DNA of 64,000 bases from Acanthosoma haemorrhoidale. Its lineage: Eukaryota > Arthropoda > Insecta > Hemiptera > Acanthosomatidae. This document shows positions 44,399-57,144 of this stretch, in pieces. Both the position numbers and the translations under genes were made by a program. Within the stretch, counting starts at the first letter, position 1. The number at the start of each line of letters is the position of its first letter. The notes under the pieces are model-generated. The model ran no database searches and was not told the origin of the DNA. It saw nothing but the letters and a program-made list of their open reading frames with translations. The DNA lies in contig OV884009.1 of the NCBI GenBank assembly GCA_930367205.1, positions 116,511,454 to 116,575,453 of the forward strand, in the 5' to 3' direction.

Positions 44399-44826
44399 TC
44401 CACCTTAATCCCCTAGCGCAGTCATTACACTACGACACTCATCCCTATGATCCCCGTCAGATACTAAAGTGGCAGTGTCCTCGTGACCTGCCATAAATAC
44501 GTTACAGGAGAGTCCTGACAATGGCTAGTTTCTCCAATCAAGCCAAGAGCGGCTGTGGCTCTCGTGCTCGTGGTCAGCTTCCACTGGATCGTATCCGGTG
44601 ACGCAGCTGATGAAGGAGCGTCTCTACGCTCTCTAACTTCCCAAGACTCCGCTTTTTCTTTCGCTTGTGAGGTGAAAACCATGTGGATCTCGGAAGTCTC
44701 TTTGCTGTTTGTAAATAATGTATGAATGAGGGAGTGAATGAAGAATTGTAAATATGGTATGAATGAGAACATTGATCACAATTACTTATAGCCCAATGAG
44801 GCAGATTGTAATTTTATCACAATATA
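44399..44826 (+). mobile_element. LINE 3'-end fragment (end of ORF2 and 3' UTR)
   Basis: About 430 bp matching copy 2 from CCACCCTAATCCTGTAG of ORF2 through the 3' UTR to TATCACAATATA. The similarity to the fragment at 43.2 kb (ACCATGTG, GTCTCTTTGCTGTTTGTAAA) is closer than to copy 2, so the two may be of one subfamily. Confidence 0.88.
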
Positions 44827-46442
44827 GATTTTTTTCTAATTTAAATTATTCAGTAAAAATATATTAATTAATCAATTTATTAAATTGTGAGGATATTGAT
44901 AAATGGGCCTACTACTTACTTGAAAGGAACAGTTGAAAGTTGAAACTACTTGTTACATGGTATGTTGAGAATGCCTTTAGATTAGATCCGATAGAGTAGA
45001 CTGAACAAAGAGTGACTGATTAAAGCACCGGTGACTGTCACTACTACCTTTATCAGTCTGTTCAATCAACTTTTTTCTTGTTATTGCGAGTGAGACTAGA
45101 AAAAAATAGACCAATACCAGGCACTAACTGCTAGTGTTAAGTATTGTAAGCTGGTGTAAAGTATTATTTGCCATTTGTCTACCACCAAAGAGACGCATCT
45201 GATCAGACAGCACTTATTGTCAATCATTGCCAACACAGTTTTTGTATTTATAATAATGTATAAACATTAGTAAATAATGTCCAACGTACATTGGAACTTA
45301 TTCTTAAATTGTTGAATTGGTCCCGCTTTAATTTTTTTTTTTTAGTCCATGAATTTTTAATGATAGGTTCATCTTGGTATAAATTTTTATACAAGAATAT
45401 GTCCAAAGACAAAAGAAAACAATTTCTTTTGCAATAGTTCTTTCAGTAATTTTCTCAATCTTCAATATGTCGGAATGGACGAGGTATCGTTTGAAAAAAG
45501 AAATTTATAAAAGCTTTAGTGAAATCATAATTGGGCATTAAATATTTTTTTTATTATTAGAATTATTAATTTTATTATGAACTCAATACATATATTGCCA
45601 GAAGCCAGAGTGCCTCTAAACTAACACTATTAAATAATACACATAACTAAAACGCAAATATTCACTTATTTACATGTAAGAAAACAGATACACAATAAAC
45701 CTACAGCTAAAAGACTTATTTTTATTGGTCCTTAAAGATAAAATGGCTTTTGATTAATTATTGTTGCTTTATTTACTGTTACAAATAAAGTTAATGTGAG
45801 TTGTAGGATGTAGTCAAGAAATTGTAATACGCCAAGGAGGGGTTCTGTTATTATTCTCAGAAATGTATTTTGTATTCTCTTAGGCTTAAGGAAGTTACTA
45901 CAGGACAGGAACGCATAGGGTAAATAGAAGTATTTTATAACGCATTGCTTTATAGTTTAGCGGCAGTTTAGTTGTTTAGACGCACAGGAATAGAAACATA
46001 AAAGAGATGCCAGCACCGCTTTATCACTAGTGGAATTGATTACGCCAAGAAAATAACAATCCGGAGTTCGACAATTGGGTCCTCAGATCTGATCTGTGAC
46101 TTTGGGAAGTAAGGAAGTTAGCTTAGATATACGGGATCTATTTTTTTCACGCTCCATTTGTTCACCTAGATCCTCTAAGTCCGCATTGAATTTGAATGAA
46201 CCTTCGCAATTTCCTACTGATTTGATCTCTTTTACGACTACTGTAAACGTATACATGCAATATGCATATTATAGGCCACACTTTTGAAAGTAAAGCCTCT
46301 CTTCTCAGAATCGGGTATGGCTTATTCAACCGCCAAAATCCCTCAGCGAAATCTTGGTCCAACATTAAAAATACCCGACTGGAGTGTCATGAAATGCACT
46401 CGGAATGTTTTGTTGTATTACATGTTTGTATTGACGGGTCCC
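44827..46442. other. AT-rich spacer, no gene recognised
   Basis: Only chance-like ORFs. The dispersed short motif is present, inverted, at 46283-46302. Confidence 0.35.
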
Positions 46443-46575
46443 GTAGCCTATTGGTTAGCATACTAATTGTGAAGCCATACAATACTTGGCTAGACCAGTG
46501 ATTCCTTGGGAGAGGGGGGCTGGTCAAGGTTGACTCAACCTCTTAAGGCTAAATGAGGAGCTTTTTGAATAAATA
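46443..46575 (+). mobile_element. tRNA-derived SINE, copy 2
   Basis: GTAGCCTATTGGTTAGCAT (A box, 46443-46461), a B-box-like CCAGTGATTCCTTGG (46496-46510), then the body segment GGTCAAGGTTGACTCAACCT (46522-46541) shared with the copy at 33.7 kb. Ends are approximate. Confidence 0.6.
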
Positions 46576-49500
46576 AGTAGCGGATTTGTGGTTAAGAAAG
46601 GCAAATGCTAATGACATTAGACCTGAGGGCCACTCACAAAATCCTCTTGTATGAGCTCTTAGGTCACGTATAGCCCCTATTTCCTAACTCATACATTTCC
46701 GATCAAAAACATCGAGTCGTTTCGGTTTAGCTAATAACAGATGTATACGAAACGAAGTTAAAAGGAAGAAAAGATGGCCATGCTGCCTATCCACGGATGG
46801 ACTAGTTTGCTAGTAGTATCGAAGTATAATATACATATACTAGTATACAGGAATAAGCTAACGAGGTGGTTCTTATTGCTAACTGTAATCGGTAAGATGT
46901 GAGTGAGTTTGATAACTCGCCGATATCTCATTGGGTGACAAACAAATTCATTGGAGCTGGGAAATGAGACTGGCGACCAGCGAGTGAACGCAGGCCGCAT
47001 ATTAAACAGAAGAGCTGGCAGTGGATACAATCCTTTGCTTTCCCTTGCATCTGTATTAGTCCTAGAGGCTACACAGGGCAATGCACGTCACTAATACATA
47101 AGGGAAATCCCTAGTGCGATTTTCCCATTTTTTTTCCCTACCGCGCGTGATGTTTCAGCTTTAATGTTTATGTATGAGGATGGAAATACGGTCTGTCCTG
47201 TGATCCTTTTGCAGTGCCTACCCTATGTTTCTGCCAAATACAAACTCTGTCGTCATTATGATCCTTTATACGACTCAAATATACTTTCCTGGTGACAAAA
47301 TACCTTTAGAAGTTTTTGAGCAGGTATGTGCAATCATTTGTAGTCTCGCCGGTATGTAGCTAAATAATATCTGACGATAGGATTTAGGTTCAGGCACTTT
47401 TACACACAACACCTAATGGTTAATATACGACAACATAATATAATTTAAATAAAAATCAATGATTGACAAGCTCGCTCAAGTCCACGCATAGAATCTATTT
47501 AATTTTTTACATTTTTTGGCTCATGTGAAAACAGGTTTACACTTAAGACTAAATACATAATATATAAACATATCGAAAACAACTACTGTTTTTGATCTAA
47601 TGTTATAAGAAAGTGAGCATATGCAATGGCTGATACCAAAAAAATTACTAAAAAAGTTTGAACCCGGGCCCGTCAGTGAGAATATTTCGATTTGGGGCTC
47701 CAAGGAAAACTCCACCTAACGATAATTTGGCGAATCATTTATGTCATCGTCTACTGAAAACTAATTTTCCCACAAAATTCTTTTCATTTTATTGGATAAG
47801 CTACCACGAATGTTGACGGGGGGGGGGGAAGTCATTTCACTCACTGACAGAAATTAGGGGTATTCAAACCTTCTTAAAACTTTGTTATTTAGAGTATCTT
47901 CGGATTGATGCTTGCTTTCCCGTTCCCAATATTCCTTTAACAAATAAAAATAAAACAACAAAACCACTATACCTTAGGCAGCTTCAGAGAAGTAGCAAGA
48001 AAAAACATCCATCTCTGCTTGTTATAGTGAAAATATAACGGATTGCGGCTAAACTATGCGTAATTTTATCTGAACCCTCAATACACGAACACATTATTTA
48101 ATATTTAATTAATGAACGTTCGGATCGATTATTATTTTTACGTCTGCTATGTTATCACAAACAGAACCAAGGCGATAGATGGGCATCAGAAATTATTTTA
48201 CTGATTGTTAAAAAAAAATCAAATAAATTCCAAAAAATGAAACCTAATCTTGCCCAGTCTGATATTAATTTCATTACCAGTTCACTTTATTTTATTTTTT
48301 TTACAAAGATTTTATATGAGATAAAATAAGTATTTTTGCCAAAAATACTGACTTTGTTTTTTATTGTACTGATTCCAGGATCTGATGGTATAATATACTA
48401 CTAACGTTGCACAGAATTTATTTCAGGCTTTAGATGTGACAAATAAGTAATGGATCAATGCATGGACATTTTTTCGTTTATTTATAAATTGACATATTTA
48501 TTATGGGATTTTAAAGAAAAAGCACGCACCATATTACTTGTCAAACGATCTGTGTGATTATGTAATTGACCTGTATTTACTGACATGGCATTTAAAAAGT
48601 ATGTAGAGTATGCCCTGATTCGACTATTAAATTGGGAACCTATAACCTGAAAAATGATTAATAATCCTGAGGTTTTGTTGCAGATGTGAGATTTTTGTAA
48701 AAGATTGCTCTCGTTAAGAAACATAACAGGCCATTACGAGAATTTTATTTTGCCCTATATTTTATATCACTACATGCATTTCTAATTACTCCCTATTCAT
48801 TACAATTTCCCTTTAAAACCATTGCTAATAATTATTGATATTTACCCGGTATATAATTACACTGTTATTTTAGCACTGTTTTAATAATATTAATACTCAT
48901 GCGACTAATTTGAAAGTTTTTTTATAAACAAGTCAATTGACTTGACCAGTTAAGAATATTCTAAAAATTATAATTAAGTGATTGTTTCTAGCTTGATTCA
49001 TTAGTTTTGACTTTGCGAAGTAAGGTCTTCAATTTGTCTATTTCATGCACATAATTATATATCTTATATATTTAATTAGTTAATGGAACATTGTTATGAT
49101 CAACTTGGGTTATATTTAGTCTTAATCGAATGATTTTATATAATTTAAAAATGTACCGATTTTTTTTTCTAACTACAGAAAAATATTTGTGCCAAATTAC
49201 CACCTATTAAACTGACAAATGTTAAAAACTTTCCCGGTCTAAAATTTTTATTTTCTGTTTAGGTATATGGTAGTTTAGCGTATTTATAGACATCTGTGTG
49301 GATCAGTCTTTGTTATCTGTACATCCCGACCAGGCCAAAAATCACTCAGCCCAGACAAGATAAATGGTTAAGTTCTTCAATAAATCTGGGGGGAGGGGCA
49401 AACCCAGTTGAAAAAAGAAACTAACCGAAAAAGATAATTTTATGTTACATTTTACATTTTATGTTACCTTAGCGCTAGCTATGAACTACGTAGATAATAT

Positions 49501-49590
49501 GTATCGATGGATGTCTATTGAAGAAAACGTACTTTATTACCTTGTGAACAAAAAATATGTTTTAAAACAGGATAGACGATACGGATATGG
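46576..49590. other. AT-rich spacer, no gene recognised
   Basis: No supported coding region. A run of about 10 G is at 47819-47829. Confidence 0.35.
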
Positions 49591-49594
49591 GTAC

Positions 49595-49789
49595 TGTGGT
49601 GTAGGTGATATCGATTTGATGTATTGTTGAATGTATCGATTAGGGGTGTTGGAAAACAGGGTGGTTACCTTCCCTGCTCATGTTTGTTTTGATCCTGTAT
49701 ATCTATAAATGTGTGAACAAATAAATCGTTGAATTTAATTACATTGTATTCCGTTTATTTTATGTTAGAAGCCTTATAAAGACATTACA
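49595..49789 (+). repeat. 5' LTR of Gypsy D
   Basis: 195 bp, paired with 53186-53391. TG...CA termini. Confidence 0.93.
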
Positions 49790-49793
49790 AAAA

Positions 49794-49811
49794 TGGCGAC
49801 GAGGATGGGAT
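49794..49811 (+). other. Primer-binding site for tRNA-Ser(GCU) (Gypsy D)
   Basis: TGGCGACGAGGATGGGAT, four bases after the LTR. It is complementary over 18 bases to the 3' end of tRNA-Ser(GCU) as I know it from animals. Confidence 0.85.
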
Positions 49812-49883
49812 CTCTTAGCAACAACTGATGACTGAAAGTCGCAGGGTGAGTGTTTTCCTTCTAATTGTAAAACATCGCCAAAG

Positions 49884-50827
49884 ATGAGTGAAGGAGAGAT
49901 CGTCGGGCAGTTGCGGGAGTTTTCACTGGCAAACGAGTGGCAAGTGTATAAGCCACGGATGGAAAGTTTTTTTAAAGTGAATAAACATTTCTTCAAGACT
50001 GAGGACCAAAAACGCGACACATTTCTAAACACTTTGAGCGAGGACGCTTTCAAATGATTGACCAATTTAGCCATTCCGGAAAATCCAGAGTCTGTTGCCT
50101 ATAAAGAACTGGTTGTTTTGTTGGATAATCATTTCTCGAAGACGGAATCGGTGTTTGCATCACGTTTCAAGTTTTACAATGCTATTAGAGAACACAATGA
50201 AACTGTTAATGAATGGATTGCCCGACTCCGTAATCTGGCGGGTAATTGTAAGTTCGGCAATTATCTCGACAAAATGTTGGTCGACAGATTCGTGATTGGG
50301 ATGGAAAAGGGTCCCACTCGTGACCGTTATTTAAAGAGGACGCAGAAAAGCTTACGATTGTGGATGCAATTCGAATTGCCACCAATGAAGAAATCACGGA
50401 ACAGCAGTACAGACTTTGGGAGGTAAAAAAAGAATCTGTGGGGCTTCGTAAAGGTGAATTTTCACAAACTACCGACTCAATAACTACGAGTTCCAAGAAA
50501 AATAAACAAATTGTATATCCCAGTTCGGCTGGAGCAGAGAAAAAACGATGTTTTGTTTGCGGTTATACTAATCACGTATATTCAAGATGTAAATTCAAAA
50601 ATTTTTCTTGCAAACAATGTTTGTGGATTGGACATTTATCGAAAATGTGTCCGAGAAATAGCAAGTCCGATTGGTCAGTAAGACCCCAGACCCAACCTAT
50701 TGATACTAGAAAACAATCAAGTAAAGAAAAAACGCATTTTGTGTCAGAAGATCTCAGTGATCAGTTGGAGTCCTTATATCGTATTGAAGCTAGTGGAGAT
50801 TTGGGTATCACGTTACACTTAAATTAA
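49884..50827 (+). pseudogene. gag: Gypsy D gag, broken
   Basis: Capsid and nucleocapsid protein. From the ATG at 49884 (MSEGEIVGQLREF) the capsid runs 57 codons to a TGA at 50055-50057 and continues in frame (SVAYKELVVLLDNHFSKTE, NEWIARLRNLAGNCKFG). It changes frame near 50350 and ends with two knuckles, CFVCGYTNHVYSRC and CKQCLWIGHLSKMC (about 50550-50650), the paired arrangement typical of K02A2.6-like elements. It stops at 50825-50827. Confidence 0.88.
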
Positions 50828-53067
50828 ATCGGGATACTGAAATATCTTTTCAAATAGACGCAGGATGTCTTAGTACTATTGTACCCCTTTCCATGTACAA
50901 AGAAAGCTGCGCACATTTACCATTGTTGGCTACTGGAAAGACTTTCGTGTCATATTTCAATAAAAAATCTCGGCCACTGGGTGCTGTAAATGTATCTATC
51001 GAGTATAAAAATCAAGAATATCATGATATAACGTTTTTCGTGGTCAATTCTACTGGGCCTCCACTACTCGGTAGATCGTGGTTTGAGTATCTTGGGTTCA
51101 AAATAGTGGGTCCTTGTCACAGGACAGCTCAACCAGTGTTTTTCAATACGGATATGTCAACGGTTTTGTTATAGGAAGCGGTGCAAAATTTCCCCGAAGT
51201 TTTCACTGATCGATTGGGCAAGTTCAATAAAGGAAAAGTTAAGTTGGATTTGACACCTAATGCAAAACCCAGATTCATGAAAGCGAGACCTGTGCCATTC
51301 GCCATGCAAGCTGGTGTTAGTGTGGAGATCGATCGTTTGGTTCATGAAGGAATTCTTGAACCAATCGACTACAGCCCATGGGGATCACCAATTGTCCCGG
51401 TATTAAAAAAAGATGGGTCGATTCGTATATGCGGGGATTACAAATTGACAGTGATCCCCCACCTTCTCATCGATCAACACCGACTTCCACGAGGAGAGGA
51501 TATATTTCAACGAGTACAGGGTTGTTCAATTTTTGCGAAAGTCGACCTTTTGCACGCTTACCAGCAATATGAGGTCGATGAAGAATCACGTGACATCCTC
51601 ACAATATCGACGCAGAAGGGTTTGCTTCGTTACACTCGTTTGCCTTTTGGCATTGGATATTTCGCTCTCCGGATTGGAAGGTACATCAGTCATGATCGGC
51701 GGCGTTTTAATAGGAGCCCGAAATGTTGAAAAGTTGCGGACTAGAGTCTTCAAAGTATTAGAAAAACTTAGAGAAGCGGGACTCACTGTGTCTATTAAGA
51801 AATGTGAGATCCTTATGAAGATCATTGCCTTTTTAAAGTTCGGATGGCCAGACGGAGTCGAAGCTAAATTTCGGCACCATTTCCGAAAGAAGGACGAGTT
51901 GTTTGTAGAAAAGAAGGATATCCTATGGGGATATCGTGTTATTGTGCCAACAGGTCCTGAAGGAGCTTCACGCTTCTCACATGGGTATGGTAAAAGTAAA
52001 ATCCCTAGCGAGATCGTATGTGTGGTGGCCAAATTTGGATGAGGACGTTGAAGAGATAGTCCGATCTTGTCATGCATGCAACGCCACTAAGGATGACCCC
52101 CCAAAGCCCAAAGGTCTAGTACCGTGGGAATGGCCAGCGCCTTCATATAGATTATCTGGGACCACTAGAGGGACGTTATTTCTTCGTCATCATTGATAGT
52201 CACACAAAATAGATTGAAGCTTTTCCTACGCATTCAATGTCCACGAAAACCACTATGAAAATCTTGAGACAGGTGTTTCCTCGTTTCGGGTTGCCTGAAA
52301 CCATTGTTTCTGACAATTATTTGGCTTTCGATAATGAGACGTTTAGGAATTTTCTTCAGCATAATGGCATTAACCTCAAGTATGGAGCGCCATTTTCACC
52401 AAAGACCAATGGCGCAGCTGGGAATGCTGTACGCTCTATCAAACGCAGTTTGAAGACCGCTCTGGTAGATTCTTCTGCTTCAGATTTGGATGTGACTCTG
52501 AATAGATTCCTGTTGGATTATCGTAATAAGCCTCATATTACCACTGTAGTTTTCCCCGCTCAGGTGTTGATTGGCCGTCAGCTCGGGACCAGACTTGACC
52601 TCCTACGACCTCTTGCTATGTCGACTAAGGTGCAAATGGCTCAGGAAAAACAAGTAAATGCTTATCAAGGGTCACCTACGGCTACTGATTCGTATCGTGA
52701 AGGAAGTTCAGTTTATGTACGAGACTATCGGCATTCAGGGGAGAAATGGATTCCAGCATCCCTTGTTAAATGCTTAGGACCTCGAAGACGTCAAGGTTTT
52801 GTGCCATCACTGAATAGACATTGGACCAGGCATGTGGACCAAATCCATGGGTCCTCTACTGCACGAGAGGTTTTGCCGGCCTGTTCAAGTCATGCGGAAC
52901 CTGTATCAACACAGGTAACTAATGATACCATTTTGGAGCCAACTCAGGAGATGCCAACCAGTCAATCTGGCACTTTTCCGAGCACCTGCCAAAAAGACCA
53001 ACTAAGTGAGTCAGCTCACCCTCAACGAATCAAGAAACCGACAACAAGATTGATCGAAGAAATATAA
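50828..53067 (+). pseudogene. pol: Gypsy D pol remnant
   Basis: Protease: FQIDAGCLSTIVP (about 50850) and PPLLGRSWFEYL (51060). Reverse transcriptase: KARPVPFAM, LKKDGSIRICGDY and KVDLLHAYQQYEVDE in 51181-51660, then LPFGI, where a segment is missing. Downstream, TSVMIGGVLIGARN (51683-51724) occupies the place of the catalytic Y-x-D-D box but reads GG. RNase H is absent. Integrase: ELHASHMG with CHACN (51960-52085); a frame change near 52150; IVSDNYLAFDN (52297); NGAAGNAVRSIK, with Gly at the expected catalytic Glu (52420-52422). An Arg/Thr-rich tail ends at 53065-53067. Many shifts; no functional product. Confidence 0.85.
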
Positions 53068-53185
53068 ATTATGTTCCTGTGATTTCTTTTTACAAAATAA
53101 ATAAAATAAAAAAAAAATATATGTATAATTAGGTGATTTGTTTTTTTTTGTAATTTTTCATATTTTGAGAATTAGAGGGGGAGAA

Positions 53186-53391
53186 TGTGGTGTAGGTGAT
53201 ATCGATTTGATGTATTGTTGAATGTATCGATTAGGGGTGTTGGAAAACAGGGTGGTTACCTTCCCTGCTCATGTTTGTTTAATGTTTGTTTTGATCCTGT
53301 ATATCTATAAATGTGTGAACAAATAAATCGTTGAATTTAAGTACATTGTGTTCCGTTTATTTTATGTTAGAAGCCTTATAAAGATATTACA
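53186..53391 (+). repeat. 3' LTR of Gypsy D
   Basis: 206 bp. The extra 11 bp is a tandem repeat of AATGTTTGTTT near 53277. Confidence 0.93.
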
Positions 53392-53396
53392 GGTAC

Positions 53397-55044
53397 ATTT
53401 ATTAAAAAATATTAGAAAAACAAGAGCAAAAATGATGTATGGCACCGCATACCTATGTGTACACTACTCTTTCATATCCTATGTACTCCAAGCCATATTT
53501 AAGGCACACCGTACTTACGTAAACCGGATCCACACCGGTAACGCATCTTCGTGAGGTTTTGCTTTATATGTGAACCCATTTATTTTAATTCTTTCTAATA
53601 CCTATTTACGATAATCCCTAAGCACTTGTGAACATAGCTACAATGATTTACAAAACCTGAGCACCCAGTGAAGAGGAAACGAAATGATAAGTTATTGTTA
53701 GATGAAATCAGAACAATTAAATCAACTGCCTGCTTTATAGAACATCAGCTCCAAAGCTATCGGCTTATGTAAATACTGCCTTTATTAAAGAAATAATAAA
53801 TACCCTTTATCCCGCTTCTCGAGAGAGGGCAAATTGATAAAACAACTGATAGATCACAACTTTGTATACATAAGGCCATATTTGTTGAAACATGGAATAA
53901 TCAAACATTCATTCTATATTCATTTAAAACTGTTTTATATCAACTCCGGCATAGATAGTGGTTTCATTTGCTATTTTATGGATATACCTGACAACGAACG
54001 ACGTTTGTCTGAATATTCTGTTGGACTAACTTGAAGTTTATTTAAATTGGCTTGAGTTTAGTTTTTTCACAGATGTTTTTTATGTATACAAAATATATAA
54101 AAACAATTAAATGAGTGCATTACTGCTGTAATTAGGATGTTAAATTTTAACAGAATTATTTATGGACGAAGTTTAGAAGTACAATTGATGCTTGCATTTG
54201 GTCTTGATAACTACCGAAGACAAATAAACCCTCTTCAGGGTCATAAATTGGTACTAAATTTATAGGTACACTGGCAAAACCTAACTATATATTTGAAAAC
54301 GAATTAAACAACACCAACTGCGCATACAGGCAATATAATGAACAGCACTATCTCCTCTAACACAAAATTATTATTTTGGCACTGCAGTTATCCATGTAAT
54401 AGATTACTAGAACAAGTATACTTCAATATATATTATAATTTCAGTAATGTCCGGCGTAAAATTTGATTAAAGAACATATATCAGAAAACGTTATTTCACG
54501 CAGTTCCTAACACTTTTATTTGAAATTTTATTTGATTCCCAATTCTCATCAACTTGTTCTTCCCCATTCCTCATCACATAGCAGTTCCTTTTCCCAACTC
54601 AAACATCTCAATGTCTTAATATCCATCCCCCTTAATTGTCGATATTAAAAATCATGGCTTAAAAATAAGCTTGTCGTTTCTTAGTTCTCTATCAAAATAC
54701 TGTTCATGCCAGTGAAAATTACACTTTGCACGTGTCATTCCATTTTATTGCTATTTAACATCTAACCATATCCAGGAATTACGTTTTTTATTACGGCAGG
54801 ACGTTCTAACAGTAAAAAAAAATTAGTTAGATCTGTATTTAAATATATCAAAGAAGTCATTTGTAATTAAAAACCATGACTGGTGACTGCCCTAACCATG
54901 AGCTTTCTAATATCCAAACCAAGCGTCAGATACCAGATAGATCTAGATTACAACTTAGAAGCCCTTACCTCTTAGCCTATTGTCTATACTTCTGTCCGCA
55001 GTAGGGAAGTATAACTATTTAGCCCATCATTACTTTTTTAGTAG
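53397..55044. other. AT-rich spacer, no gene recognised
   Basis: No supported coding region or repeat ends. Confidence 0.35.
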
Positions 55045-55195
55045 TGACTAATTCAACTAGTAACTAATTCACCCTCAGGAATTTGAGTGAACCCCGATCA
55101 GTCACCAGCCACAAAAAAACCGTTATGGGAGCCTGTCACCCCCCCCCCCCCGATCTACTTAGTTTAAAGCCAGCATACTATCCATTATGATGACA
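55045..55195 (-). mobile_element. tRNA-derived SINE, copy 3
   Basis: Minus strand: ATAATGGATAGTATGCTGGC (A-box region, from about 55186), AACTAAGTAGATC, then a run of 13-14 G (poly C at 55139-55152) where the B box would be, and the body segment GATCGGGGTTCACTCAAATT. It has the same layout as the copies at 33.6 and 46.4 kb, but the B box is eroded by the G run. Confidence 0.5.
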
Positions 55196-55857
55196 GACTT
55201 GTATTGCTAATAAATACGAAATTTATAATAGCGTTACATGATATAAAAGTAATTACAGTTACCTACAGGTTAAAATGGAGGACTGGGGGGGGAGGGGGAC
55301 TAAAACGTCCCCAGCTGAAAGACAACTCATTTCAAAAGAAAAGTCGGGGTCAAAACATTACAAGCACAATTCGTTACATGGTTGGGTTCAATTAAAAAAA
55401 AAAAGAAAAAAAAGTTTGGGCAAATAGCGTTGGTGACCTGGAGAGGTTTCTTTCTTGAGTCGTTAGCAATAACACGTGCGTTTTCCCCCCCCCCTTAATT
55501 GTTGCAGCAGTCCTTACGGTAGCATCTTCTTTCTTTTCATCGTCTTTTTTTCTCTCAGGTTAATTGAAAACGGAAATCCTATCAAGGATCTCTTTTCCCC
55601 AAGCGAGATTCTGTTTTCAGGTTTTCCGAATCTTCCTGACCCGGGAGTCACCTATTTTAGCATGACCGGTTGGGTCTGTCCTCAATGCACAGAGGCAAAG
55701 GATGTACCAAGTTCTTTTGTTTGTTTAATAAAACACAAATTTGATTTTCTCAAACCCTGGTATTTTTAATAGCAGCGCTCGTTTGATTTTAGCAATATTA
55801 TTATTACACAAATATACAGTAATTAATATGATCTCAGGAAACATCTATTTACAATTA
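55196..55857. other. Spacer left of Gypsy E
   Basis: No gene recognised. A C-rich run lies near 55486. Confidence 0.35.
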
Positions 55858-55861
55858 ACAT

Positions 55862-56944
55862 TGTAAACCCCCGACTTTCTCTCTCTTCCTCCTCCCCCTA
55901 AATGTTTACAGGAATTTGGGGAAAATATTAATGCCAGGAGAGGGCATTACCCAAGGACAGGGGAACCTGAAATATTACAGGGAATTGACATATCTAGGGG
56001 AAGACAGATTTAGATTACCGACATTTATTAGATGATAATAAACAAATAGCATTTGATTAAAAACCCCCCAAAAAAATACTTAAGCTATTTGATAAAAACT
56101 CCTTAAACTATTTGATAAAAAAAATACTTAAACTATCTGATAGAGAAAAACTCCTTAAACTATTTGATAAAAAAAAAAAATACTTAAACTATCTGATACA
56201 GAAAATACTTAAATTGTCTGATAAAAAAAATACTTAAATTGCTAATAGTAAATAAAGTACAGTACTTTTGACGGCTTCATTGGGTACCCAATCTGTCATC
56301 GTTGCTAATTATCGATGGCATCGATTAGTGGAGAGTTGAGCGAGGTCCTCACTGCTACGAATTCCCAGTCGAACTCTCCCCCAGAGGTGCTCCACATAAA
56401 CGATCGGCCGATAAGGCGGTGATAAGTAAACCATAGGCCGATAAGGCGGTGAGATGATGGAGGGCACTCGCGTGTGTGTTAGCCCACTCAGATCTGGATC
56501 CACTCTGACTCTGCGAGCGACTTATCAACCGGTGCTCCGTCCTTTTAATCCTCTATAAAGGATATAGTGTTCTTAATCCGATTACGGGGCCTCGGATCGG
56601 TATTCGTTTCGTTTACCTTCCAACATATTTCACTTAAACAAAATCAATACACTCACATTCGAAACACAAAGATATTCTTATAACATTTATAATATTATCA
56701 ATAATTATTAATTCGTTATATAAACTAAACAAAAAAAAAAATATTTATCTCTAATTTACACTTTAAAATTTATAATAAATTTTACGAGGGTACTTTGTTA
56801 GATAATTACTTGTCAGCGCAAGACCCCTTATTCGGGCTTAAACAATGAATGATAATTTTTTCCCTTCAATAAATAAAATAAACGAATTACAGGCGTAAAC
56901 AATCGCTAATTTACATTGGCTATAAAAGTCTATCGGTCACAACA
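55862..56944 (-). repeat. 3' LTR of Gypsy E
   Basis: 1083 bp, equal in length and apparently identical to 62519-63601. The long LTR carries an A/T-rich tandem array and a duplicated GGCCGATAAGGCGGTGA motif (56406 and 56436). The 64-codon ORF across the latter appears in both LTRs only because they are copies. Confidence 0.96.
56075..56241. repeat. Degenerate tandem array in the Gypsy E LTR (also 62732-62898)
   Basis: About eight imperfect units built on AATACTTAAACTATTTGATAA with variable A runs. It is present identically in both LTRs. Confidence 0.85.
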
Positions 56945-57144
56945 CTCCCCGTTTTCCAAAAGCGTTGACCCTAGGTCAACACTTTTCTTTCTCGTGACAC
57001 GCACTGACATCCTCACTCTTTGTTTCTCCCTCCCGGTCACTCGCGTGGGTGCTGTCGATGGCCGCCCTCAACGTTCAGTGGTCCGGGGGAATTGAATGAG
57101 TGCCTGCTGCTCCCCGGCTAGACCGGCTAGCCGGTTTATTACTA

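Larger units (their letters stand above)
49595..53391 (+). mobile_element. Ty3/Gypsy element D, mag/K02A2.6-like, degenerate
   Basis: Bounded by LTRs (TGTGGTGTAGG...ATTACA) with a 5-bp GGTAC duplication at 49590-49594 and 53392-53396. The primer site is a perfect 18-base complement of tRNA-Ser(GCU), in line with the tRNA-Ser priming I associate with mag-lineage elements. The interior keeps gag, protease, parts of reverse transcriptase, and integrase, but RNase H and blocks of RT are deleted and frames change repeatedly. The LTRs differ by three substitutions plus an 11-bp tandem duplication in the 3' copy. Confidence 0.92.

Noticed and set aside
55476..55769. 97-codon ORF with a CPQC pair
   Set aside because: Begins in a C-rich run and has no family match I recognise; a lone Cys pair is not enough to call a domain.
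56309..56503. 64-codon ORF found twice with identical sequence (also 62966-63160)
   Set aside because: Both copies lie in the two identical LTRs of Gypsy E; duplication explains the identity, and the frame reflects a repeated GGCCGATAAGG motif.
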